From Bigelowiella natans CCMP2755 (Eukaryota > Cercozoa > Chlorarachniophyceae): a DNA stretch of 37,623 nucleotides. The notes under the pieces are model-generated. The model ran no database searches, had not been told where the DNA came from, and saw only the letters and a program-made list of their open reading frames with translations. The DNA lies in assembly GCA_000320545.1 (NCBI GenBank), contig ADNK01000163.1:1-37623 (forward strand), written 5' to 3'. Positions within the stretch are counted from its first letter, which is position 1; the number at the start of each line of letters is the position of its first letter. The position numbers were made by a program, and so were the translations under genes. Positions 12,423-23,680 of this stretch are shown piece after piece.

Positions 12423-13773
12423 ATGTTTAAGAAGCGAGGAAAGAGGAGACGGCAGAACTTTCGCCAAGCCTCCCAGGACCTGGGAGATGACGAGCCTTTG
12501 GGGTAACGTTGCATTTGAGCAGGGAGGAATGTAGATTTGATGGTTTGTCCTCCAATCAGCCGAACCGTGGAGGGAATAAAGTTCCTGCAGAAGTTCAGGG
12601 GGAAGAAGAGAGGTATTAAAGCTGGCATCGAGGACGAGGATCAGGATGAAGAAAACGAGGAGATAACTACTGAGGAACCCACAGCGCACTTTCTTGGAGC
12701 GTATCAACAAGGAATGGCTGTCAAAGAGGACGAAAAAGATGCGAAGCTCATGTAGGGAGTGTGATTTTGAAGATGGAATGGTTATTTGGCTGATTAGTTC
12801 CTCGCAGGAAAATCTACATCGAGGAAGAAGTGCGAAAGCGAAAGAAACAGAAACTTGACGAAGATAGTAGGACAGATAGCCAGCAGGATGAAGCAAGTAT
12901 CGATCTAACATGCGTTTTATTTGCAGAGAGCATTGTCGCTTATTCTTAAATCTCTCAGGTGCCGGGAAGAAAAAAGTCCTGGATGAAACTGAAGAATACC
13001 TGAAGGTAAATCATCAAGCAACCCCCCCCCCCCCACCCCCTCCCTCATCAGCACAGAGAAAGACAAAATCAAATACTATTGCTTCCAGAAAATCAATGAG
13101 GAGGGTCGAATCACGGAGCAGAGAGGAAGTCAAAGCTGGTCCGCAGGGATTACGGAGATCTCCTTACCGATCAGGTAGTAAGTAGCATCCTTTTATCAAT
13201 TCCAGATAAAACCCATTGGAGCTGTCATCACGAGTTGACCGGATTTCGTTAGTGTCAAACTTCGGAACATCGAGGAAACGGAGAAGGCGAAGCAGAAGAT
13301 GCTCGGGAAGAAGGGGACGGTAAAATCGAACCTCCCTTAATACTCAGTGACCCCTTGATTCCCATTTAACCACTCCTGCATCCGTGTTTTTCACAGCAGG
13401 AAGAGGCAGACAAGAAGAAGAAGAAAAAGAATTCTGAGAAGGATCCGAGAAACTCAAACTACTCCTCAAACTTCAATCAGCATCAACGAGGTGTCGCCGG
13501 ACATTATTTTAGCACTGTGCATGCGTTAATATTGAAATAACCTTTCTGCAGCGTACGTTCAACGGATGCGGGAAAGCAGAGAGATGCGTGCTGGACCAGA
13601 AAAGCCAGCGGAGAAAAAACCTGTCAAGGTGATTCAGTACCAATATTATGTTAAAAGTGACGAGAATCTTACGCCATATATTTGCCTTATATCCACAGGG
13701 GGAGAAGGTGCCATACTCCACAGACGATCGTGTTGTGGCCAGATTTATCAAGAGGAATCGATACAGGAGGTAG
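12423..13773 (+). CDS. C9orf78: C9orf78/Tls1-family protein (Hep_59 domain), splicing-associated
   Basis: Complete gene of nine exons: 12423-12502, 12560-12751, 12808-12896, 12959-13005, 13089-13174, 13253-13319, 13400-13490, 13552-13628, 13699-13773. They sum to 804 nt, 267 residues plus TAG; human C9orf78 is 289. All introns are GT-AG, 56 to 93 bp, with matching phases. Family blocks are in the right order: IKFLQKFRGKKRGIKAG near the N-terminus, KLMKIYIEEEVRKRKK (human DMMKYIETELKKRK), SAGITEISLPI (human LSGIPEVDLGI), LRNIEETEKAKQKML, and the C-terminal STDDRVVARFIKRNRYRR (human ATDDYHYEKFKKMNRRY). In fission yeast and human this nuclear family works with the spliceosome. Acidic patches follow residue 50. 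Exon 7 has a NAGNAG acceptor (CAGCAG at 13394-13399), so isoforms differing by one glutamine are possible. Intron 4 holds a C run. Confidence 0.9.
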
Positions 13774-14599
13774 CCCGTACAAAAGATGTGGAGATGTCGG
13801 GAATGACGTTATATCTATTCGGAGCCATTATACGGATTTTCGCAGCGAATCTACATGTGACTGTGAGCCGAATATGTTGCTATTGTGGTGCGTGGCCTGC
13901 CGGTCTGTTAGTGAAGCCAATGAGGCGAAGAACCTTTGGTATATGTTGGCGGTGTGAAAGTATTGTGACAAGGACCCACTCAACGCAAAATCTGAAGTGC
14001 AGAATTTATTCGTTTGTAGATTACGTGCATGCGAAAGTCGAAAGTTGGGAATCATGAGACATGATGTGCAGTTGCATGTATTGCAGGATGAAACATGTGT
14101 TTGCATTATAGCTTTACATAGGTCTATGCTATGTGCATTCTGTACATCATATGCTACGCGGCGCACAGTATCTATAATCAAGAGTAGATTGCTCTGCGTC
14201 GCAAGTCATGCCTAGCAGCGACAACAGATACAGCACAAATTGAATTCGTTCAATGGTCATCTCTGCTGCAAATCAATCTAGCAATTGCTGTGCTATGATG
14301 TGCCCTTCTCAGATTTGTGAACATGTGCCGCATGCGCGACTCAAAGCGCTATCGTACACATGCTAGCATGCTTCGCAAAGCTGACATGGTGGCATGACGC
14401 AAGTCAGATGAAATGAGTGTGATGTTGGAAGGCAACAAAGACAAGAAACAAAGAGGTAGTTCGAAGGCGCATGGAACATGAAATTCTGCACATTCGATGC
14501 ACTGTCAACTCATTGTGACATCATTTGGTCAGACACCAGTCCTCCCAACTTCGTCGCATACGTTTTTGGCAAACGCACGCACATCACGGCAAACACGTG
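13774..14599. other. Convergent spacer, C9orf78 / histidine phosphatase
   Basis: No gene recognised. There are no microsatellites; GCATG/CATGC words recur, and a perfect 12-bp palindrome CATGCTAGCATG lies at 14359-14370. Both flanking genes end here. Confidence 0.55.
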
Positions 14600-15265
14600 C
14601 TAGGTCCAAGACACTGACGAAGCACACAGCTCTCTTCGCATGGACCTGAATTCTCGTTTCGACAGTTCACCACGGTCTCTCTGAAGCTGAAGATCGTTAA
14701 ACTTTTCTAGCACTCCCACATAGTTTTCAGGGTCCTCTAGTAAATTACGGTGGTTCTGCGTAGACGAGAAAGCCAAATAAACACAAACAGTGCTAGGGTG
14801 CATACATTGTACAGACGATCATTGACCATCATGTACCCATTGCATCAGGGAAAAATCAGGAAAACAGACTCCGACGAATCCACATTGGCCCCTCTCTCTC
14901 TCTTTGTCTCCCTCTCTGCCCTTGTCACCTGTGCATCTCGGCACGTAAGTTTGTGGTGCAAGGTACGATTTTTGGGTATTCGCTCGAGATCCAAGTGAGA
15001 GGTCATCACTGGCGTGAGGACCTTCGCCGTGCCGTTGCGGCAAAAATCAAAAACGGTGATGCATCCACAGGGCTGGTCTACAAGCCGAACGTGTGTCTCC
15101 ATGTATGCAAACTCTAAGTTGTGGAAGCAGTTTCAGGCCTATTAGCATGATTGAGCAAACCCCCTCTCTCACTACAAAAAGTGAAAACAACAGCACAAAC
15201 ATCCAACGAAGATGTCCATCATGCGCACTACAAGCAAGCTGGAAGGTTTCTCTCTTTACCTCCTC

Positions 15266-15317
<52 letters not shown>

Positions 15318-15747
15318 CCCCCTCCTCCCCCATAACACACATACACACGCACACACATCCCATATGCACACGACTAAATCCGCGTAATATGAAGCACCGG
15401 AGAGAATGATTTTGTTGACGAACTCGTGCCCCACGATGACCATGTGCTTTCCAGGATACTTGGCCTTTTTTTATAGATTCGAGATTGCATTCCATCATTA
15501 TATACCTTAGCCGGAATTAAACTGTTTTTTGTAGGGTTGGAATCTGTCCCCTGTCTTTCTCCCCCCCCTCTCTCTGCTCTTTATGTATGCATGGTGCTAT
15601 TACGAATGCTCCAAATCCCATATGAACCATCGCTTTCGTTACTCTCATGGAGAACTTCTCCATGCTCCTGATCAATTATTAGGACAGAAAATCATGTCCA
15701 AAGATCAACATCAAAGCGCGTCTTCAATGGTGCAGAATGATAGGCGT

Positions 15748-15824
<77 letters not shown>

Positions 15825-16057
15825 AATATACATATATATATTTCACTGTTGTGTTGGTGACCATCAAAAGCAGCTCTAGTTACAAGAAACTTACTCGCCG
15901 TCGGGAGCGCGTTTTCTGAGATCTCCTTCGGACCACGCAGATACTAGTTTGTCGTAAGCCTGAAGAGGATGATGAAGCATAGATGCGGGCATATACCGAA
16001 CACGATAAGATATTACGTCTGTACAAATTTAGTTCATGCAAATCTTTACCTCCCTCG

Positions 16058-16096
<39 letters not shown>

Positions 16097-16127
16097 GCCC
16101 CTTTCTCTCTGCCTATGTGAATATGTG

Positions 16128-16170
<43 letters not shown>

Positions 16171-16531
16171 CGTCAACAATGAAAACAGCAAGATAATTCA
16201 TAGCATTGGCGCGTGATATTCTGTGCTTTACGCGTTTGCGGGAGTCGCCGGATTCGTTCTTGTAGCCACCGTGCAGGTCTCCCAGATCGATCTCGTCAAG
16301 CTGAATGGGAGGAGGGTGAGCAGGAGGAAAAGGAGGAGAAACTACGAAGAAGCAGCATGTTTAATGATTCAGCCATGACCACTGATATCGTCACTACTCC
16401 TTTTCAATCTCCAAAGCATATTGGGTACGCGCTTTGGCGCGAATATTTTATTACCTCTAAGTCGTATGCCCTCCGGGCCTTTCGATGCCAGTGAGCGACT
16501 ATTAGGAGGGATGTAGCATATGAAACCCCGT

Positions 16532-16572
<41 letters not shown>

Positions 16573-16685
16573 TACACCTCAAACTACAACGTGTCAATCA
16601 TGTGACGAGCGCTCAAGCGCACTCTACGAGAGGGAGGAAAGAAGTGGAAGGGGGATGCTGCACTCACATAGTTGTGTCAAGTTCG

Positions 16686-16723
<38 letters not shown>

Positions 16724-17078
16724 GCACGTATGTATAGAGATAATTTCATTTAAAGCATAGCTCTCGAAGATGATCTATCTATCTCCCAGAAGCAACTCAT
16801 CGTGCGGTACTTCTATGTGCGGTGACTGCCGCATCAACGGAGGCCGACGTTGCTATCAGGTCGATGGGACAATTACGCAAGAGCAGCCCAAGTGCCTTCC
16901 CACGCACAAACACACCAGCCAAAAGATATACCGATCAGTAGAGAGATGGGGAGAGGAATGCATCGTTTTGGGCTGTCTATGCTTTCAACTTCGAGAAGCT
17001 TTACTCTAAAACTTACTTAAAAACGACAAACGATGATTTGAAACCATCAAAACAAGCACACATTCCCCCCCCCCCCCC

Positions 17079-17142
<64 letters not shown>

Positions 17143-17879
17143 ATCCCCTACCCCTTCTAATACTACAGAACCTCAGCCTGCAACGAGCCTTTCTCATTTA
17201 GTGGGCAGTCCTTAATTCCTTGAATGCGGTTCTAGTAGGGGAGGGGACAGAGAAGACGTAGTGGTCGAAGTTAAGAGCTTCCTTCGCACATTCGAAGCAG
17301 GGCTATTTTGTCAATTATTATTCATCATTGTTATTAATGATCATCGCCCCGGTTATCATTTGTAAGAGGATGCACAAAAATAGGTCGGACAAAGGCTGCA
17401 CCGTATCCGTGAGATCGTTGGATCCATGCCTGCAAAGGTAGATACGCTGCCAAAACGGCTCGAGCTGATTGTGTAACATGAGAATAATGATGAGAATAAT
17501 GATGCCGATGGTGATGACGCGTTATGTGTAGTGGTCGAAACCAGCCCCCCCCCTCTCTTGCCAACTAGGCTCACGAAATACAGCTTGCAAAATTCGGATA
17601 CCGGTGGCAGCCTCTGTTGGAGGTCCGGAAATCTATCACACTCTGGAGAACTGGGGGGGGGCTACGAATTATATAATTATAATCAGAAAGTGAGAGAGAA
17701 AGAAAAGTCAGAGATAGGAGAGAGGGCGAGGGAGCGGTAGGAGTGGGGGTGGCAAGAGTGGGAAAGAAGATAATGCTACAGGCAGTAGTAGCGGTCTTAC
17801 ATGAATAGGTCTCCAGAATATGGATTTCTTGCTTCGTGGTATGCGCTCCCTACAAGAAAGATATGTGTATTATCATTAC

Positions 17880-17948
<69 letters not shown>

Positions 17949-18355
17949 CGATCGATCTATCGATCAGCCGTAGCTCTGGCGTGAGGCCAGATTGACGCGA
18001 AATTGTATATGTAGATGTGTTGGTGTAGGGGACATGGTACCAAGCAGGCTTGAAAACATGGCGGAGCGTTGGTGGGTCGTCCGGGGAGTCAGTCGTAGGA
18101 GGAGCCTCCTGGCTCGAAGGTGTGTCGACGTCAGAAAAGGTCGGGTTTGTGCGCAACCTTCGGAAGGGGGGATGGGGATGCTTGACTGCCCAAAATCGCA
18201 GAGTCTAATGAAAATATGCGAATAGATCCACCCAGTTAGATAGCAACACCCTGCCAAAAAGAGCTTTGAAAGCTGATGTTCGGATACCCACCCAGATCAT
18301 ACTCGAAGCCAGGACAGCCATCACACGGCATCTCCTCGTAGGTTTGAAGCTGCAT
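14600..18355 (-). CDS. Histidine phosphatase, phosphoglycerate-mutase superfamily
   Basis: Branch-1-like histidine phosphatase. Visible blocks in coding order: N-terminal exons 18355-18288 (MQLQTYEEMPCDGC...) and from 18157 (TNPTFSDVDTPSS); the RHG exon starting at 17446, giving RIYLCRHGSNDLTD with the nucleophilic His; PIDLIATSASVDAAVTAH near 16840, matching the 'SP-RA-qTA' block; LDEIDLGDLHGGYKNE near 16290, matching the E-D-G block; AYDKLVSAWSEGDLRKRAP near 15930; GKHMVIVGHEFVNKIIL near 15440 with the second catalytic His; CGCITVFDFCRNGTAKVL near 15050; and the final exon 14755-14600 (KFNDLQLQRDRGELSKREF, TAG). Introns carry (CT)n, (CA)n and (TA)n arrays. Several joins are not worked out. 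The substrate cannot be read from the sequence; a metabolic mutase or a phosphatase are both possible. Gene ends are inferred from the open frames. Confidence 0.72.
15266..15317. repeat. (CT)n-(CG)n compound repeat
   Basis: CT units followed by CGCGCGCGCG and a C run, in a phosphatase-gene intron. Confidence 0.9.
15752..15842. repeat. (AC)n-(AT)n compound microsatellite
   Basis: Same CA-to-TA architecture as the repeat at 8444-8540, in a phosphatase-gene intron. Confidence 0.95.
16061..16165. repeat. (CT)n and (GT)n microsatellites
   Basis: Two arrays separated by about 40 bp in a phosphatase-gene intron. Confidence 0.9.
16532..16720. repeat. (CA)n and (TA)n microsatellites
   Basis: CA array at 16532-16570 and TA array at 16687-16719, both intronic. 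Confidence 0.9.
17065..17141. repeat. Poly-C plus (CT)n tract
   Basis: A C run followed by about 60 bp of CT in a phosphatase-gene intron. Confidence 0.9.
17909..17946. repeat. (TTA)n-(TG)n repeat
   Basis: ATT/TTA trinucleotides (17877-17910) pass into a TG array, in a phosphatase-gene intron. Confidence 0.9.
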
Positions 18356-18661
18356 TGTCGGGTCATTGAGTCCAAGGCGTGCAGCCTTGACGATTAGTTT
18401 TGGGCGGCTTTGAGCGGCGCGAGTAGATGACTAGCTCTCATTAATGCTCAAATCTCGCGAACACGAGAGGTGGAGGAGGATAGACGCATGGGTGTTCAAA
18501 TCGACCTTTATTCTGTTGCGACTTTATAAATCGCGACAAGTATTATGGACTGAATCGTCCTATTTTCACCTGCATATATGGCGATTTAACCTGGAGAGAG
18601 TCGACAAGATAGCGCTGAATATTTGGTGGCGGGAAGCCATTTGCCATCCGGTCGATCGGCA
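18356..18661. promoter_or_regulatory. Shared divergent promoter region, phosphatase / CENP-S
   Basis: 306 bp separate the two start codons. An E2F-like core GGCGGGAA lies at 18628-18635, 27 bp before the CENP-S ATG. The upstream in-frame ATG at 18656 belongs to neither family-conserved region. Confidence 0.45.
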
Positions 18662-19688
18662 ATGGCTCCCGGCCCGCTCTCCAGCAGCGAAGACGAGGAT
18701 GGCGACGGCCGTAACAGGAGCAGTTCTTCTTCTTCGTCAGCCTCCTCGGAGCCATTTTCCTCCCAACAAGTTCAGGACGCCAATGAGGTGCTACAAGCTC
18801 AACGAACCAAGAAGGCGAGGGAAGCCGTCCACTACATCGTTGCCAAGATGTGCGATGAGAACAAAGGTGCTAGCTCATCAAATCAACGGGAAATTTTCGA
18901 CATTTGTGAACATAAAAGTACCGTAATTTTTCGCAACGATTCATGCCTTCTCATCCACCATGGTAATATAACAAAAGCTGAAGGGCTGAGCTTTAGCAAG
19001 GAGTTCGTCTACGGTCTCTCCGAACTCGCCTGTTCCTGGATTGGGCGATTCGGGAGGGACCTTGGTCACTTCGCGACGCATGCCGGAAGAAAAGTGTTTC
19101 GGCCGGACGATGTTTTGCTTCTCGCCCGGAACAATGAAAGCGCTTTGAACCACTTGAAGTCACTCGTGGACGCCAAGAAACTAGGACAAATGCGAAAGAA
19201 ACGCCCCAGCACTCAGCGAAAGAACCTCAGAAAAGGGAAGAAGAAATCTCTCCGAAAAAGGTGAGCATTCCTACCCTTTCCCCACATATTGTAACTCGCG
19301 ACTAACTCTACGCTGTTCCTCTTCTTTGTTTTTGTTTAAACTTGAAGGAACACAAACTTAGATCTTGAAGACGGCAGTGATTGCTGTGAAATAGTTGCGA
19401 GTTCCAAAACGACGTTGCCACCACCGCGAAAGAAATCACGGAATAAATCGTATGTATCCTACTGATTCTCTCCTATCTAATTGATTTTTTTTTTCTTTGC
19501 TTTAGAAGTATATCGTCTCATCATCTGATATGGCTCCCAGGAAAATATTAGTGGATTCTGATGAAGACGAAAATCTAGACAGCGACGATGGAAGTGATGC
19601 TATAGTCAACGTGTTGCTCGGAAAGTCGCCGCCTGCACAGTCCACGGAGAAAAATGATGTTTTCTGCTCTCTTCCAGGAAGCTCCTGA
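18662..19688 (+). CDS. CENPS: CENP-S / MHF1 histone-fold protein
   Basis: Histone-fold partner of CENP-X (MHF2); in other eukaryotes the complex acts at kinetochores and stimulates FANCM at stalled forks. Exons: 18662-18866, 18978-19260, 19348-19453, 19506-19688, 777 nt in all, 258 residues. All introns are GT-AG with phases 1, 2 and 0. Splicing intron 1 gives CDENKAEGLSFSKEFVYGL, aligning with the human CEEVALDKEMQFSKQTIAAI. The core continues with GRDLGHFATHAGRK and FRPDDVLLLARNNESALNHL (human DLEMFARHAKRTTINTEDVKLLAR). The N-terminus is an acidic, serine-rich stretch (residues 7-35). A very basic segment (about residues 140-165) and an acidic tail (VDSDEDENLDSDDGSDAIVN) follow the fold; AIVNVL after the acidic run looks like a SUMO-interacting motif. 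At 258 residues it is longer than human CENP-S (138). The ATG at 18662 is preferred over an upstream in-frame codon because it follows the promoter-like block. Confidence 0.9.
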
Positions 19689-20299
19689 AAATGAATAAAT
19701 GCAAATGAATTGTCACTGTTTCTGGAAATAAACCACTATACGGCAACTCGCGTCTAGCCCAGCATGCACTAGGGTAGAGAATATAGGCTAGAAGCGCACA
19801 CGCTAGAGTTTGCATAGTTTCGCATAGCATCGGGGCGAGCACATGCATCATTGATGACCCACATCGCCACCGCTGACAACATTCGATGGACGCTGCTTTA
19901 TCAACATAAGCGCAGAGTGCTGCACGCCGATTAAGACAATACTAGCGTCGCTAGTGTATAGCAACATTGTTGAATGAAATCCCTCGTATTAAAATTCATA
20001 GGCATAGCCAGGCTGCATACTCGACTAATTGTAGATATATGCCGTCGTCGCCGATAATAACAACTATCGGCATCTATCTAGCCAGAAGGCTATCGGTAGC
20101 CTATAATAATGCGAGTGAAAGCGGCATGCTATAATGCATGAGCAAGCTACGCTACGTACATGCGCGTGCAATAGCATTTCTAGATATGTGAAGCGGCATG
20201 ATGCTGCGCGGTCTTCAGCATTCAGATTAGCAGTATGAAAGAAGACATTAGGCCATTTGACCTCAGAAAGCACGAGCTCTAAGCTTGCTCCTTGGAGCT
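19689..20299. other. Convergent spacer, CENP-S / coiled-coil gene
   Basis: No gene recognised. There are no microsatellites; GCATG/CATGC and CTAG words are frequent. Hairpin-like palindromes are ACTAGCGTCGCTAGT at 19941-19955 and GGCTATCGGTAGCC at 20087-20100. Confidence 0.55.
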
Positions 20300-22860
20300 T
20301 CACTTGTCCATGGAAAACCTCGTTCTACTGCGGCTTCGCGACCGTGACCTTGTACGCCGAGGCCTAAGATTGTGCTCAAGGACTTGTTCCTTTTCGCTGC
20401 CTGGCTTCCCCTGTCCTTCCGGAAGACTATGGCCCACGTCCTCTGCTGCCGCCACCGACCTCATTCGTGAGGATGAGACGGAAGGGGAGGCATTTGATAC
20501 TCTACTTTTGGCGTCTAGAACGGTGGCGAGATTCAAACTTTCCCCTAAATGACTGATTCTTCCACTTAAATTTGGCTTCCGTCTCCTCTGCCTCGACCTC
20601 TCTGTGCTCTTCGTATCATCAAGTGGGAGCTTGGTGACCTGGGTTTGCCCCTCGATAGCATTGTTCGGCTTGGCATCCGCAGCAACAGGTATAGATTCCG
20701 GGCGAGGGATTGGGTGAGACTCAGAGCTCGCTCCTCCCGTCCCTATTTCTCCTGATGTTGTTGGTGCTGCAGCCCCTTCGGTCTTAGATGCTAGATTCGG
20801 ACTAGGTCTCCCAGCCTTTCCTTCCTGGAAAATAAGGAATCAAATGATTAGAAGTTGTTTGACTGAAGCCAACCGTTGTCGCCCGCTAGCACACACTCAC
20901 AAATACACTCTTTGCTATTTTGGCCTCAGATTCGAGCCTTTCGCATATTCATGCCACAGCAAATATCAAAATTACGGACGTGAAGAGTCCTTTCCCTCTC
21001 CTTGCTGTCGTCGCTTTTTTGGGATAATGGCTTTTCAGGGGGGGGGCGTTCTCCATCGCTAGGAGATACTTGAACCTCTAATTTCCCCCTTCCTGCCTCT
21101 TGCCGATCATCTGACAGGCATTGCTGTTCCAGCAATTTTTCTTGATCTGTCTTCTCCTCCACTTTTACATCCACAGTGGTCGTTGTAGCAGCAGCAGCGA
21201 GGCCTCCCTCGCTATTTTCCAGAGCCATTTCTTGTTGCTCTAGCGTTATTGTTTCCTCTCTGCCTCCCGTCTGCGAGGGCATCCTTGGCCCCGAATGCTT
21301 GCTATCATCCTTCAGAACAGCAGATCCTGAGTCTTCCAGGCCTCGACTCGCTAGGGCGCCTGCCTTTTCGTGGCACATTGACTGTTCTCGCTCGTCAACA
21401 GCCCCTCTCTGCACGTGATGATGAGATGCCGCTTTTTGACTTGGTTTCTTCTCTAATGGGGATGAAACCTCTTCGCTATTTGCAGAAGCTGCTTTTGGGC
21501 GGTCCTGTTGTTTTGTGGTGCTTGTACCAGCTTTGCTATTCCCCTTTTCCCTCTCCGCCTCCGTCTTCTCCTCCATCTTCTCCTCCATCCCCTTCCCTCC
21601 TGTCACACCCCGATCACTTGTAATGATGCTACCGCTGTCTCTTCCCTGCTGTCTCTCATCATCGTCTTCCTGCCGCAGCCGAATCTGCGATTTATGGTTA
21701 TTATCATTATTATCATCATTTCCCAATGTACCCCTCCTTGTTGGCTTCACAGACACTGTCGTCTTCGTCTTTGTGACCGTCTTCGACGACGACCACTCCA
21801 ACGTTTTAGTAGTAGGCTGATGATAGGAAGGACTTGCTCCTGTTGTTCCCAGCGCACAGTCAGGGCCTTTCTGCTGGATTGCAGCAATGGCTATGTTCTC
21901 CTTATTCTTCTTCTTGTTATCAATTATCGCCTGTAGTGATAGTGGTGGTGATGGTAGTAGTAGTAGCAGCAGCAGAAGTAGGAATGAGGAGGTGTCAGTT
22001 GTTGATGATCGCCGTTATAAATAACGTCAGTGCATAATACACGTGGGTGGGAAGGAAATTGAAGAAGAGAACGTGCTGGCAGCAGTTGGACGCATGCAGT
22101 GCCACAATTACCTTGAGCTTGGCGAGTTTTGAGATAAACGGCGTGAATTTCCCCACAGCGTCTTTGTGCGCCCTCAGCGACCGAACGAGCAAATTGGACT
22201 GCTTGGCTTCCCCTAGGAGTCTGTACTTCATTACCGCCGTGTACAGCTCCGCCTTCTTGCTTATTTGCTCCTCATGGCGGCTTTGCCGGCTCGCGTTCCT
22301 GTATGTAGCAGCAGTAACAACAACAACAACAACGACGACGACGACAGCAACAGCAACAACGTGGAGCGAGGCGTGAGCTCTCAGAGACTTCAGCGTTTGT
22401 TCCGTGTGCGGAATGGAGGGTAATCGGCCAATGCATCACTGCAATTGCTGCACTCTGCGTCGAATGTGGGGAGATAAGAATACAAAACAGCGTACTAGGA
22501 GTTGTGCTCGCAGGGGTGTCCCAAGGTGCATGTGCACGCGAAAATCGATCAAAAGACGAATGCGTGTGAGACAATAATAGCAATAGAGATCCCCTCCATT
22601 ATTACATTTCGAAGGCCCCGTGGACGCTCTTTGCATGTTTCTCGCACTCGAGGTTAAACCTCTGCAGCCCCCTCATCTGGTCTTCCCTCAGAGCCTCCAC
22701 GAGCGCTCGTAACGCTCCTAGCTGGTTATCTCTAAGAGCCTGCATGTGCTTCCTGAGCTTCGAGAACCTGTCCTGCATCGCGTCGCTTCCCCTCGAAAAC
22801 TGCAGCAGCAGCGAGGTAGATTTCACTTTGGAGGCTTCAAATTCTCCTGTTTATACATAC

Positions 22861-22892
<32 letters not shown>

Positions 22893-23649
22893 TATCATGC
22901 GTGTGCCTTGTGCGAGTGTCCGATGTACAAGGTGGTGTGCTGATATTATGGACAGAACCCTTCTGCTGCTGGAGGGCCTTCTGCGCTTCGGAGAGCTGTG
23001 CCTTCGTGATCTCTAGGTCCTCCCTCCCGGTTTGCATCCGCGACAGCAAAGACTCCTTCTCCCGCTGATGCTGGTCAGCCTCGGTCGTCAGCCTTCCCTG
23101 CATCCTCCGGAGATGCTTCAGAGATACTTGCTTCAGAGACTTTTTGGTGTTCTCGAATTCTAAAAGAAGCCGCTGCCGCTCACGGCTGTCCCTTGCCTTC
23201 GCCTCCTGGAGGTTTTGGCGCAGGTCTGCCTCCCCGGCCTTCTTGATTCCTTCAACCTCCTCGATGTGTCTCCGAGTCAGCTCGTCGATGAGGTGCCGCT
23301 TCATCTCAGTGTGGGTTCTTTCAAAGTCATCGAGAAGCCGTTGCCGCTCCTCGCTGTCTTGCGCTTTCGTCTCCTCGAGGCTGTGTTGCAAATCTTCCTC
23401 GCCGGCCTTCTTTATGCGCTCGACCTCCTCCTGATGCTTGCGCGTCAACTCTTCGATGAGCTGCTCCCTCCTCTCCTTCATCAATGCAGTCTTCCTTGCA
23501 TTCTCCTCTTCCATATTCTTTATCACCTGAGCGAGGTGTTGCTGCAGTGCGGACAGCTTGCCTTCGGACTCCTTCGCGGCATCGCCGAGCTTTTTCGCGA
23601 GTATTGCGCCTTGTTATGCGGTACAAACGACATTAGCAGCAGCAACAGG

Positions 23650-23680
<31 letters not shown>

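Noticed and set aside
12897-12926. A 30-bp mini-intron in C9orf78 (GTATCG ... TTTGCAG)
   Set aside because: Using this acceptor leads to a stop within 8 codons; the later acceptor at 12957-12958 keeps phase and gives family-conserved residues.
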